Below are positions 38,261 to 47,680 of a stretch of 64,000 bases of DNA, piece by piece (within the stretch, counting starts at the first letter, position 1; each line of letters starts with the position of its first letter). Both the position numbers and the translations under genes were made by a program. Source of the stretch: Isoetes taiwanensis (lineage: Eukaryota > Streptophyta > Lycopodiopsida > Isoetales > Isoetaceae); contig JAJEKV010000092.1 in NCBI GenBank assembly GCA_021234155.1, forward strand, positions 3,110,561 to 3,174,560, in the 5' to 3' direction. The notes under the pieces are model-generated. The model made no database searches. It had not been told where the DNA came from and was given only the letters and a program-made list of their open reading frames with translations.

Positions 38261-39449
38261 TGAATATAAATGCTTTCTAGAGTTTGAAAGTATTGAGGAG
38301 AAGAACTATGGAGTGGAGTTTGACTAGCAGAGACATGAGGTGAAGTTGGAAGTGGAGCTGGTTGATAATTTCCAAAACAATAGTGTGCCAGTGATGGACA
38401 AGTGAAAACATGGCATGTAGGAGATGCAGATTGAGCACGAGACTAGAGGACGACCTTCTTCAAGGTTATAATCTCCTAAGAAGGTCTTTTGTGATAGAGA
38501 AAATGACATTTATCATTATCAATGGTTCATTAAGCGTCAACATATGAATGAAACCAAAACATCTTGAACCACAAAACCTAAAATAAACTTCACATTTCCA
38601 TACAAATCTAAATAGGATTGCAACTTCAAAAAATAGATGCTATTGTATTTCAGTACATACGGGCTGTTGAGAACTTTTTGTGAACCTTATCCCTGCATAC
38701 AATCAGCAAGATATCAGAAAACTCAAGCAGCTGCCTTCTCATGTGCAAGTTCTATTTAGTGATATTCAAGAAAAGGTTTACTGCTCTTAGAAAATACATA
38801 AATTGCAGGACAATAAAAGCCAAAGTTTATAATAGAAGTACATCTTCTAAGTTTATGCAAGTAAGCATGTCATCGAAGTTTATAATTGAAGCAACATTAT
38901 ATACAATAGGCTCGGATGGTTCTGAGAAAAATGTAATGTTGTTCTTATTTAATTGAATATAATCTAGCATATCAAGTAAGGCGTCTAATTCTGCCTTCGC
39001 AGCAGCAAGCTAAAATGATGTCAAACTGGTCATCTCTTGAATTTCCAATTCCCTTTTGCAAAGCCCAAACAGAGTAAAAAAGATGGTTCAGACGGCATGC
39101 TATTTTGGCAGCACAGTGTAGAACAACGCTTTTTGAAAAGTCAATATTAGTTGCAAAGAGCAGAAAAGATGGTTCACATGGCATGTTATTTTTGCAGCGT
39201 GGTGAAGAACAATCCATTAACACTTAGTCCACACAACGATAACTTTTCACTTGAAACAATCAAGCTCGGTAAACTTGAGAACTCCCAGACATCTTGGATG
39301 TGCGAGCAAACTTGTCCATTCTATTAATAGAAATTGATTAAAGAAATGCAGCATAGTACTTCAAAATCTATATATAATACTAATGGAGAAATGAGAGGAT
39401 AGTCTGTGCGCCATGTCGGCCGTTCAATTTTTTTAACTTATTTTCATCC
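38261..39449. other. No recognised gene
   Basis: Short frames without identity. A direct repeat of 'aaaagatggttca' with 'ggcatg' occurs near 39080 and 39165. Confidence 0.3.
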
Positions 39450-40183
39450 CTTCATTATGTGGTTTGTTTTGCGCCATTGGGAAAACTCGACTCTGAGAGA
39501 TCCGGCAAGCTAGGTATTGAGGCGATGGATTCTAGCCATGTCGCTTTTGTGGCTTTGCTTCTCAGATCTGATGATTTTGAGCATTTTTGTTGCGATGGAA
39601 ACATTTCAATGGACATGAATCTGAATAACATGGCCAAGATGTTAAATGTGCTGGAAATGATGATACAGTTACTATCAAGGCCGACGAGGGGGGACGCTGT
39701 CACCTTCATGTTTGAGAGCCCAACTCAAGATAAAATCTCAGATTTTGAAATGAAGCTGATGAATATAGATAGTAAACATTTAAGATTTCTGACGATATAT
39801 ACCAGGCCATTGTGAAGATGCCATCTCAAGAATCTATGAGGATATGATGTGATTTGATTCTATAGGGGATACAGTTGTTATATCAGTAACAAAGGAAGGG
39901 GTGAACTTCTCTACTTCCGGCAATATTGGTACAACAAATATTTGTTTGTCGCCAAAATAAGTCTGTTGACAAGCCCGAGGAAGAAACAAGTATTCAAATG
40001 CAAGAGCCTGTAAGTCTAACCTTTGTTCTCCGATATTTAAGCTCATTTATGAAGGCAACGATTTTTTCAAGCTCGGTGGTGATTAGTATGTCCATAGTTA
40101 TAGAGTATAAAATTGCAGAAATGGGATACATTAGATTTTATTTGACACCAAAGGTTGAAGAGGAAGATATAGGCAGCTAGAAT
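39450..40183 (+). pseudogene. PCNA: PCNA processed pseudogene, 5'-truncated
   Basis: Homologous to the DNA sliding clamp. In frame 39459-39815: '[20 protein letters not shown]', '[15 protein letters not shown]' and '[20 protein letters not shown]'. Then, with frameshifts, '[20 protein letters not shown]' near 39865, and in a third frame 39926-40180 '[14 protein letters not shown]', '[15 protein letters not shown]' and '[20 protein letters not shown]'. These cover nearly all of PCNA in order and without introns, but the N-terminal part is missing and at least two frameshifts and stops are present. This is a retrocopy, not a working clamp. Confidence 0.92.
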
Positions 40184-40542
40184 AGAACGGAGAGTATAAA
40201 TGTTTTTCCATTGATTGACACTCATATTTGTGCTGCAACAAGCATGCTTACTTGGACATTCTTGAATGCGATATATTTTGGAAAACCATCTGTGATTGGT
40301 GCAGTGCAAGATAAGCACAAGATTCCAGTAAATTCAAGTCTATTATGGTGGAAGAACAAGGTTAGTGCAGGTTTCTTGATTTACTGGGTGAAGATGTTTT
40401 TATGACGAAGATGCGCATTGGCAGAAAGTCCTAGAATTATAGTTTTTCAAGCTTTTGATATGCTTCAATTTAAAAAGTGTCTCTGATTTTAAAAGCTTTA
40501 TTGTTCTTCTTTCTACTTCATCTTCTATTCGAATAACATTCC

Positions 40543-40547
40543 TCGTA
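40543..40547. other. Target site duplication (left), TCGTA
   Basis: TCGTA immediately precedes the 5' LTR and recurs exactly at 53486-53490 after the 3' LTR. Confidence 0.95.
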
Positions 40548-42050
40548 TGTGACGTTCCAGTACGATATACGGTCTCAAGACGTATACCGTACTGCGTCGT
40601 CACGTGTACACGCCGTCCAGTCGACGTGTACGCCGACATGTACCCAAGCAAGGACGCCCTAGGGGGCAACTTGCAATGGTGCGCACACTTAGTAATGCGC
40701 GCACCTTTAGACCTTTAACCCATTAAAGGTAGACCAAGGGTCATGGGAACCCTAAACCTAACTGATAGCCTTCATAAGGCACCGAACCCTAACATTCCCT
40801 TTTTCGCCCACAGACCTTCCGAGCTCCGATTCGCGCGCCTGAGGAGTCAATTCCAACTCCCACGATCTGCCCGTGCGTCCCAGCTTGTCAGATCGTCCTT
40901 CCGACCGCATCTCGAAGCAAAACAGAGACATGGACGCCTTCGGATCAAGAGGAGGGAACCAGGGATCAGGTATTTGGTCGATTGAATAGCCTAAACCTTA
41001 TTCCAGCCTTCGAACCAGTAGGTTTAGCCTATTAAATCGCCCTTAGTAGCCAAGTAGATCCTGAGATTGACTCTAACTAAAGAACCTAACTCTATGTATT
41101 AGATTAGTTCTTATTATTTATGTTCATATGATGGATGGATGTATTCTGTGGACTCATTGTATTGGGAAGGGGGGTAGAGACTTAAAGCTTAGTAGATGAT
41201 GCTCCTAGCTAGTCCCTCTTAGTGCATTACTAGAATTCGGCCTGTGTACGTGGGCCCCCACTGTTGTGGGTGAAGGGGCCAGGCCGGCTTAGAATGAGGT
41301 TAGGTGTTCGACCCTTGGCCCGATCCCTCTCGGTGTGTAAGGCCCTCACAGGGGATCAGAGTGACTAGGTCTAATGGCTTGCCACTGAGTGTGGGTAAGG
41401 CATGGGCTCGACACCCGTGGGGTGGTGTTCACCTTCCAGTGGGTTAAGTCGAATAAGGGCAGTGGCCCTCTAGTCACCTTGGGTCAGCATGTAGATCTCT
41501 GGAGGGAGTGATCCCTACCTGCCCCATCGGGACTGGGGAGATGTAACCCAGGAATAGCCCCTTTGGCTATGCACCCGGCGAGGCTACTGATCGAGTCCCA
41601 ACACTTTTCAACCTACTCGCAAAAGTGTACATGGGAGGGGCGGATGGAGTGGACAACCCTAAGCCATGTTCTTATGCCAGCCCAATCCATTGTCATGATT
41701 CTGTCTGCACTGAACTCTGGAGACCTAAGCTAGTCAGTCATCCCCTGGAGTCTGAGCCTTGGGTAGGAACTTCCTTTGTATTGTGCTGATCTTTGTCCAT
41801 GCAGATGTTGATGTGCCACCCTTCGAGGTGGATATATGATGTTATGTTACTGACGTGTATGTTTACGCTTCCGCAGCTAGGTAGGCCCTGAGGAAGACGG
41901 GGTAAAATGACCCCTTCACTCTTCCCACTGTGGACTCTAGGCGGTCCGCGGTGATATGTGGAGGGCCCTGTGATCGGTGTGGGAGTGCGCGGGGGATGAA
42001 CTCATGTTTGTATACGGTGCGGGCATCGTATACGAGTAGGGGACGTCACA
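40548..42050 (+). repeat. 5' LTR (1503 bp)
   Basis: Starts TGTGACGTTCC and ends GGGGACGTCACA, giving an inverted TGTGACGT/ACGTCACA terminus. Most of the sequence recurs in the 3' LTR in long identical blocks. Confidence 0.95.
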
Positions 42051-42051
42051 A

Positions 42052-42063
42052 TGGTATCAGAGC
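42052..42063 (+). promoter_or_regulatory. Primer-binding site, initiator tRNA-Met type
   Basis: TGGTATCAGAGC begins one base after the LTR. It is complementary to the 3' end of plant initiator methionine tRNA, the usual primer for minus-strand DNA synthesis in plant LTR retrotransposons. Confidence 0.95.
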
Positions 42064-42254
42064 TATGTTCTTGGAGACCGAGAACAAAGCACTGACCATG
42101 CTCCCATTAGTACTAACTTGATAGGATCCTCAAACCTCGAAAAGTGGGAAATTTTTTTCTCATTTTTGTAGTTTATGCTAAGCTAGTAATAGTTAGGTGA
42201 ATTGGAACTTAATAAGACTAAAAAGAACGAGCCAAAACCTTCCCAGGCAAGGTG

Positions 42255-42321
42255 GTCTCACAGCTCGCGCCTGGTCAAAGAACTAAACTTTAGTTTTTGA
42301 GCAGGGCGCTACCTGTGAGAC
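42255..42321 (+). repeat. 67-nt hairpin, copy A
   Basis: GTCTCACAG pairs perfectly with CTGTGAGAC at the ends. Inside, GCGCCTGGTCAAAGAACTAAA pairs with TTTAGTTTTTGAGCAGGGCGC using a few wobbles and mismatches. First of four copies. Confidence 0.9.
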
Positions 42322-42445
42322 ATCGAGCCAAGAACACACTAAGCTTGATGAATTTAAGAAAAATAATATGGTAAGGCTAGTTCCAAGGTAGGAATTAGTT
42401 AGAATAGCATGTTTAAATTACTTAAATTACTTAAAAATGTGTAAG

Positions 42446-42512
42446 ATCTCACAGCTCGCGCCTGGTCAAAGAACTAAACTTTAGTTTTTGAACAGGGCGC
42501 TACCTGTGAGAC
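42446..42512 (+). repeat. 67-nt hairpin, copy B
   Basis: Nearly identical to copy A, 191 bp downstream. Differences include the first base of the outer stem and 'gaacaggg' in the right arm. Confidence 0.9.
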
Positions 42513-42613
42513 CAATAAGTAAAAAAGTCTGAAATAGGTGTAAGTTTTAATTAAATAGGTGCCTTAGCATGTTAAATAGAGCAACTTGAATTTTGACCTA
42601 AAATTTGCCAAGC

Positions 42614-42621
42614 TATAAATA
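42614..42621 (+). promoter_or_regulatory. TATA box of the H3-like gene
   Basis: TATAAATA, flanked as CTATAAATAGA, lies 114 bp before the ATG at 42728. The same CTATAAATAGA occurs 121 bp before the ATG of the next gene. The leaders that follow share the block 'ctccctragg' and 'cg'. This points to an internal promoter. Confidence 0.7.
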
Positions 42622-42727
42622 GAAGTAGCCCCCCCCCCCCTCATTCGCACGTTCCCGCCTTAGAAATTAGCTCCAGCTCCCTAAGGCGATCTTTGGCGCC
42701 CGATATCCGATTGCCGAACCGTCAAAC

Positions 42728-44039
42728 ATGGCACGGACCAAGCAGACTGCGAGGAAAGCCCGCCCAGGCGAATCGACTAGCGCCCTCGATTCCAGCACGA
42801 TTCGGTGCATGCTTCAGGAGCGCCTTCTTGACCCCAATGGTCAATCTTCTTCGAGTGAGGGAGAACCCTCGAATGAGCACAATAGTGAAGGATCCCAGCA
42901 GAGAGCAACACAGAACGGAGATAATTGAAGCAGACTCGGAAGCAGGAACGGAGATAATTGAAGAAGAAGATGAGGGAACACAGCGAGAACAAAGGACTAA
43001 GGCTCGTGAGGAGCAGAGACTACCAACTCCCGAGCCCACCATTGAAGAGCAACTCGAAGCCTGGATTCGAGAGAAAGAAGCGGAGGAGAAGCAGGAGCAG
43101 AGCGAGCCGAGGCTTGAGCCGGCGGAGGAAGCAGACCTCGCTGCGTTTATCAGAAAGTATGAACGCCGAGAAAGGAAAAGGGAACAAAAGAAGAGGAAGA
43201 GGGAAGAGGAGGAGGCGAAAGCGGCCGAGGAACTCAAACAGAAGAAGGGGAAATGGGTGGGGAGCCCCATGAAGCTCAAGGAAGTCCCCAAAGTAAGGAA
43301 GCCCAACCCCAAGGTTGTGATTACTGAACGCCCCTCTGATCAGCCACCGAACTCCTCCGGCGACTCCTCTGACGAGGATTACATCCCCAAACCCGAGGGT
43401 GGGAGTTCTTCGAAACCGCCAGGCGAGGAGCAGCCAATACCCAACCAGGAGCAACCCGACCTGGAGCAGCAGGACCAAGTGCAGAAACCCCCTCCTTATC
43501 CGAAGTGGGACATGAAAAAGCAACCCCGACCTGCTCGGGAGTCTTACGTCACGAACCCCATCAAAATCTATGAGAGGAAGATGAGGGAGCACGAGGCCTA
43601 CATGAAGGAGTGGGAGGCTTACAACTCCTACTACCAGGAGAACAGGGTCAGGACCATCAAAGGGGGACACCCAACAAAGCAGCAGACCCTAAGGCCGCCC
43701 CCACCAAAGCCCAAGGTCCCGAAAAAGCCTGCCCAGAAGAAGCTCACCAGGAAGCAGCTCGAGCAAAGAGCACTACGGGAGATTCGGCACTTCCAGCGCA
43801 GCTACGGCCTCCTGATTCCCCGTGCCCCCTTTGCTCGGCTAGTTAGAGAAGTAATGCAGGATTTCAAGACCGACATGAGGGTCACAGATGAGATGCTGTT
43901 GGCACTGCAGGAAGCGGCTGAGCAGAAGATAGTGCAACATTTTGAAGACTCAACAGCTTGCACTGTTCATGCAAAGCGGGTAACCCTTATGAGGCAAGAC
44001 ATGTATCTTGCTAGTCGCATTAAGGGAGAACGCCATTAA
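42728..44039 (+). CDS. Giant histone H3-like protein, one frameshift between tail and body
   Basis: Starts at ATG 42728 (context AAACATGG, favourable): [16 protein letters not shown]. Residues 2-10 equal the first nine of mature histone H3, including Lys4 and Lys9; after that the H3 tail similarity stops (Ser10 is Ala). This frame ends at a TGA at 42926-42928. A +1 change anywhere between 42728 and 42925 enters the frame that stays open to the stop at 44037. The body has an acidic/charged part, a Lys/Arg-rich stretch '[20 protein letters not shown]' (likely nuclear signal or coiled coil), a proline-rich linker, and from 43767 to 44036 a complete H3 histone fold: '[17 protein letters not shown]', 'FARLVREV', 'QDFKTDMR', 'ALQEAAE', 'HAKRVTLM' and 'GERH'. 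By hand, 52 of 89 positions match canonical H3. Loop 1 has canonical length, unlike CENH3. Total about 436 residues against about 135 for H3. Confidence 0.88.
43767..44036 (+). other. Histone H3 fold domain within the H3-like protein
   Basis: Contains the alphaN, alpha1, alpha2 and alpha3 regions without gaps relative to canonical H3. Retained: the LREI start, the 'RLVRE' to 'QDFKTD' alpha1/loop 1 segment, 'LQEAAE' in alpha2, the conserved Cys in the alpha2 end ('[12 protein letters not shown]'), and the C-terminal 'RIKGERH'. Changed: several surface positions, for example '[10 protein letters not shown]' for 'KSTELLIRKL' and 'VTDEMLL' for 'FQSSAVA'. The H4-facing core is kept, so dimerisation with H4 is plausible. 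Confidence 0.93.
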
Positions 44040-44182
44040 ACGTTTTGTAAATAGCCAAAAATTTTGTAATATAAAACAATTTTGGGTACTTTAATTGTCT
44101 GAACTTGTTTAATTAGGACAAGTTAGCAGGTTTTAGTTTTTGTTTTAGTGAAATAGGACAATTGCAGACCGAAAGGTGTGAT

Positions 44183-44249
44183 GTCTCACAGGTCGCGCCT
44201 GGTCAAGAAACTAAAGTTTAGTTTTTGGACGAGGCGCTAGCCGTGAGAC
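44183..44249 (+). repeat. 67-nt hairpin, copy C
   Basis: Same fold as A and B (GTCTCACAG with CCGTGAGAC), with changes spread over both arms. It lies after the H3-like gene and before the next gene. Confidence 0.9.
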
Positions 44250-44382
44250 CTTGCCCAAACTTGCCCAAAACAGCTCCAAATTGACCAAATAAGGGGTCAA
44301 TTCTACCTGATTTGATGAGTCCGTCATCCTTACACCCTTAAATTACCTAAATTGGACACGTTTTGATCAAAATGGGACTGAT

Positions 44383-44449
44383 ATCTCACACGTCGCGCCT
44401 GGTCAAGAAACTAAAGTGTAGTTTTTGAGCGAGGCGCTAGCTGTGAGAC
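44383..44449 (+). repeat. 67-nt hairpin, copy D
   Basis: ATCTCACAC at the left against CTGTGAGAC at the right, with the same interior as copy C. It lies 200 bp downstream of copy C, close to the 191-bp spacing of A and B. Confidence 0.9.
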
Positions 44450-44641
44450 TTCCTACCATTTCGTCACCAGAACTTTTCCAAATGATCTTCAACCTATTGT
44501 GTTAGCATCCTTAGATAATCCAGTCATACCCAAACCCTTAAATCAGTCTTCAAATTCCCATTTTGACCTCAGTATAGGCTAGAATTGCCCAACCCCAAGA
44601 ATTTTTCAAGTCACCCAAAAATTAGGGTTTTCCCCTTTTTC

Positions 44642-44649
44642 TATAAATA
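44642..44649 (+). promoter_or_regulatory. TATA box of the acidic-protein gene
   Basis: TATAAATA within CTATAAATAGA. The following leader has 'ttccaactccctgaggcgct', alignable with 'ctccagctccctaaggcgat' in the leader of the H3-like gene. The two promoters and leaders are duplicates of one module. Confidence 0.7.
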
Positions 44650-44762
44650 GACCCTTATTTTACACATAGCACCCTACAAATTTGCTCCTGCCCCCTTAGC
44701 CGATTTTCCAACTCCCTGAGGCGCTCTTGCGACCGTTTGCTACTCTCTTCCTCACTAAACTC

Positions 44763-45971
44763 ATGGCAACCTCTGATTTCCGCAGATGGTACAGCGCCAG
44801 CACTCATGCTGCCGAGGCTGACATCGATGAGATTTTCCGTGTCTTCCGGAAGGAGATAGATGTCCAAGCAACCTTGCACGCAACCCCAGCCTATAGCAGA
44901 GTCCTGTCTGAATTTCAAGCTAGGGTAGGACCATCTCTAGTGCAGCTCCCCCCTTGCATAGGCTACTTTATCCCCAGGCAATCCCTTCAAGCAGCCTTAG
45001 GCGATGTTCCGAACATTGCCAAGTACCTCACAAACAAAGCCCAGCGCACGCCCGAGCCAATGGTCCTGACTGTCAACAGGACCAAGTACTTCTCTTTCAA
45101 CACTGCCTTAGCCATTTTCCTTACCCATCGTGCCGAGAACCCCATGGGAGAAATCTCCATTCCCCCCATGGACGTGGACCCATTAGCCACAGCAGCAGAA
45201 CAACAGCTCCTTACGCAGTACGAACAGGAGCAAGAGGGAAAAGAAGAAGACGAGGAGTCAGAAGAAGAGGATGAGGACTACGTCGAGCTCGACCCGGCGG
45301 AAGAGCAGCGGCTAGCAGAACAGGAGTTGCAAGACTTCGAAAGAAGCCGACAAACTCTGAGAATCGCGCCACCCCTTGGGCTAGGTATCCTCGAGGGCGA
45401 AGAGTATTTGCTCCTAAGCGATATCCAAAACCTCCCGGAGTGTAGGGAAAGGGAGTATCGACCGGATGAATTGCTGCACCAACTCCGGAGAACAGACTTG
45501 GATGACTTCATCGTCCGAGGGACCTCCGACTTTCCACTCCAAGTGAGGGAAGCCGACACTTACACGGGAGAGTCGACCTCCGATATCCAAGCCTATGGCA
45601 ACATCAGGCAGATTATGGAGGCGCGGGAATTACCGACCGAGGAAGAGTTCCTTGCTCTACAGGAACAGATGGGGATCCGCCACGCGACCTCGAACATCTT
45701 AACGGCAAGTTCTTCGACAACGCCTCCCCGGGAGAGAAGAGGGGAGTTCGACCTCAGGAGAGCTTCAGCAATAGTCAGAGACTACAGGGAGCTTACCACG
45801 GTGGAGGTCGATGACTATGCGGGCAGACACAGAGCTGGAGGCCGAGCGGGCGAGGACCCGTCACGCAACGACAGGTCGTTGCGGTATTACCTTCCCCTGT
45901 TGATAGATGGAAGAATAGCGGTAATTCACCGCAAATTCACCCCCAGGGCGAGGAAGGAGTATCGATGCTAA
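44763..45971 (+). CDS. Accessory protein with acidic stretch, unknown function
   Basis: I do not recognise this protein. ATG 44763 is chosen because its distance from the TATA box (121 bp) matches the H3-like gene (114 bp); an upstream in-frame ATG at 44727 would add 12 residues. The frame is open for 402 codons. The N-terminal half is folded-looking ('DIDEIFRVFRKEID', 'PCIGYFIPRQSLQAALGDVP'). Residues about 156-181 are strongly acidic ('KEEDEESEEEDEDYVELD'), and the C-terminal part is charged with 'RRGEFDLRRASAIVRDYREL'. Other-frame continuation after 45971 ('RRVEELARALQGGSSVNVLR' near 46070) suggests the original protein was longer and this copy has a frameshift. An acidic stretch is common in histone-binding proteins, but also elsewhere; a chaperone role is only a guess. 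It is not a gag: the capsid and zinc knuckle lie further downstream. Confidence 0.6.
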   Translation: MATSDFRRWYSASTHAAEADIDEIFRVFRKEIDVQATLHATPAYSRVLSEFQARVGPSLVQLPPCIGYFIPRQSLQAALGDVPNIAKYLTNKAQRTPEPMVLTVNRTKYFSFNTALAIFLTHRAENPMGEISIPPMDVDPLATAAEQQLLTQYEQEQEGKEEDEESEEEDEDYVELDPAEEQRLAEQELQDFERSRQTLRIAPPLGLGILEGEEYLLLSDIQNLPECREREYRPDELLHQLRRTDLDDFIVRGTSDFPLQVREADTYTGESTSDIQAYGNIRQIMEARELPTEEEFLALQEQMGIRHATSNILTASSSTTPPRERRGEFDLRRASAIVRDYRELTTVEVDDYAGRHRAGGRAGEDPSRNDRSLRYYLPLLIDGRIAVIHRKFTPRARKEYRC

Positions 45972-46381
45972 TTGCGCTCTCAGGCTTTGGCCGGCATGCT
46001 CGGCTAGCTCCCAACACCGAGTATGCCATCCTGGTGAAGACTAGCAGTGACAGCAGCCTATACCTCCGAGCGCAGGGTAGAAGAATTGGCAAGAGCTTTG
46101 CAGGGTGGATCTTCAGTCAACGTCCTTAGGAACTTGGGTCATTCAGTGGGAACAGCCCAAGTGAGGAAGTTCCTAGAGGATAATCCATCCTACCGGTGTT
46201 ATCAAGAATAGTTAGGAATCTTGATCCCGGAAGGCTTTTTGTATTAACATATTATATAATATGAATATAACTTCTTTTGCCCTTTAAATGTTTTGTTGAC
46301 GTATTTTTGTTCCGCAACTATACCAACAACACATATAATGCAAGTGAACAATTAAAACTAACCGTACAACCATGACCAATT

Positions 46382-47680
46382 GTGTATGCAGATAGGGAAC
46401 AACGAACGGTCGAGCAAAACAGAAGGCCCAACAGAGATGAAGAGACCCCTGACAGGCAACCCCTTCAAAGGAACCTCTTCGAAGGATATGGTCCCATGAC
46501 CCCAGAAGAAGAGTTGTCGCAGATGCGAACAGACCTGGACCAGATAAAGGCCCTACTAGCAGCCCAAGCATCATCCGGGCCACAAACGACACCCCGAAAG
46601 TCGGGGAAAGACAAGAGGAGGAGTAAAAGAAGGAGGTCCCCTAGCACAGAGACCTCCGACTCAAGCTCGACCTCGGATTCTGAGTCCGAGAAAGAGACCG
46701 AGCAGGCGCCGGATCAAGAGACGGGCGCATGTAAGGACATTAAGGCCCGGACTACCGTAAGAAGGTGGACTCAAAGACTGACAACGATGGAAGGCCCGAA
46801 ACTTGAACAGTTTCCTAGGCGAGAACAGATCCGGCTTAGAGGCGAGGCATGGCTCCGGCCTAAATGAGCGAGTATGGCAATGCCTACTTAATGAAGGATA
46901 AAGACAAAGGCGGTGGGCGACAACCAACCCGAAAAGGGCCGCGACGATATGGTGGAAGGGCTATGCCAAGGCCCATGGTTTAAGCAGAGATGCATGCCGC
47001 ATTTAAGAAGTTCTCAAAAGCTTTCAAGAAACACTATGTTCCTCGAACACAAGTCGAAATATGATGCGCCAGCTTTTACAGATTGCAAGCGGGGGTTACA
47101 AGATCTGCGCGTATACAATCAAGAGTTCATGAGACTAAGGCTATATGTGCCGCGCCGAAGCGAGAAACATGCAGTGGAAAGCTATATAGAAGGGCTCAAC
47201 GAGGAAATCAGGAAACTTGTAAGGGCAATAGACCCTAAAAACAAGATTCGAAAGCGTAATCCAAAAGCAATCGGGCTTTGTAAGGATCCGGGCCGCAATG
47301 AACGGTACGAGCAGCCCTACTACCAGGATAGAGGGAAAGCAACAGGGAGCTACAGTCCTAGGGCAGCCAGCCCAAGTCCAACAAAGTCCCCATACAATAA
47401 CAATCAGGGGAAACAACAGGAAAGAAAGCAGGTGCCTTCAAGGACAAACATGAAGGTTCCAATTACTCGAAAGCAGTACGGTCCTTCTTACAGGCGATGC
47501 CCAAGGAAAAAAGGCAAGAATGCATAGAGAAGCAGCTCTGCTTTAGATGTTTCCAGCCGGGCCACCGAACGGCGAACTGCCCATTTGTTATGAGCTCAGC
47601 GCTAGCAGAGTTAAAGCGGATGGGACACCTCCGTCGAGGATCGGCGCAGGAGGCACGCGGACACATTCTGTGGTGAGTGC
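46382..47680 (+). pseudogene. Ty3 gag (capsid and CCHC nucleocapsid), frameshifted
   Basis: Structural protein that would form the particle. The first open part (46382-46867) has 'MTPEEELSQMRTDLDQIKAL' and a basic/Ser-rich linker. After frameshifts, 'FKKFSKAFKKHYVPRTQVE' (about 46999-47055) and then 'YNQEFMRLRLYVPRRSEKHA' with 'VESYIEGLNEEIRKLVRAID' are capsid C-terminal motifs. The zinc knuckle CFRCFQPGHRTANC (CX2CX4HX4C) is at 47539-47580. At least three frame changes are needed, so no full gag is made from this copy. Confidence 0.85.

Noticed and set aside
42693-42727. Upstream ATG at 42693 as the start of the H3-like gene
   Set aside because: It gives a long non-H3 N-terminus in the body frame. 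ATG 42728 has a better context and yields the exact H3 tail, which is very unlikely by chance.
42722-43670. Antisense frames of 196 and 216 codons
   Set aside because: They are shadows of the charged, GC-rich coding sequence of the H3-like gene, with low-complexity Ser/Leu composition and no domain.
43767-44036. Interpretation of the histone fold as a centromeric H3 (CENH3)
   Set aside because: Loop 1 has the same length as canonical H3, and the N-terminus begins with the canonical ARTKQTARK, neither of which is expected of CENH3.
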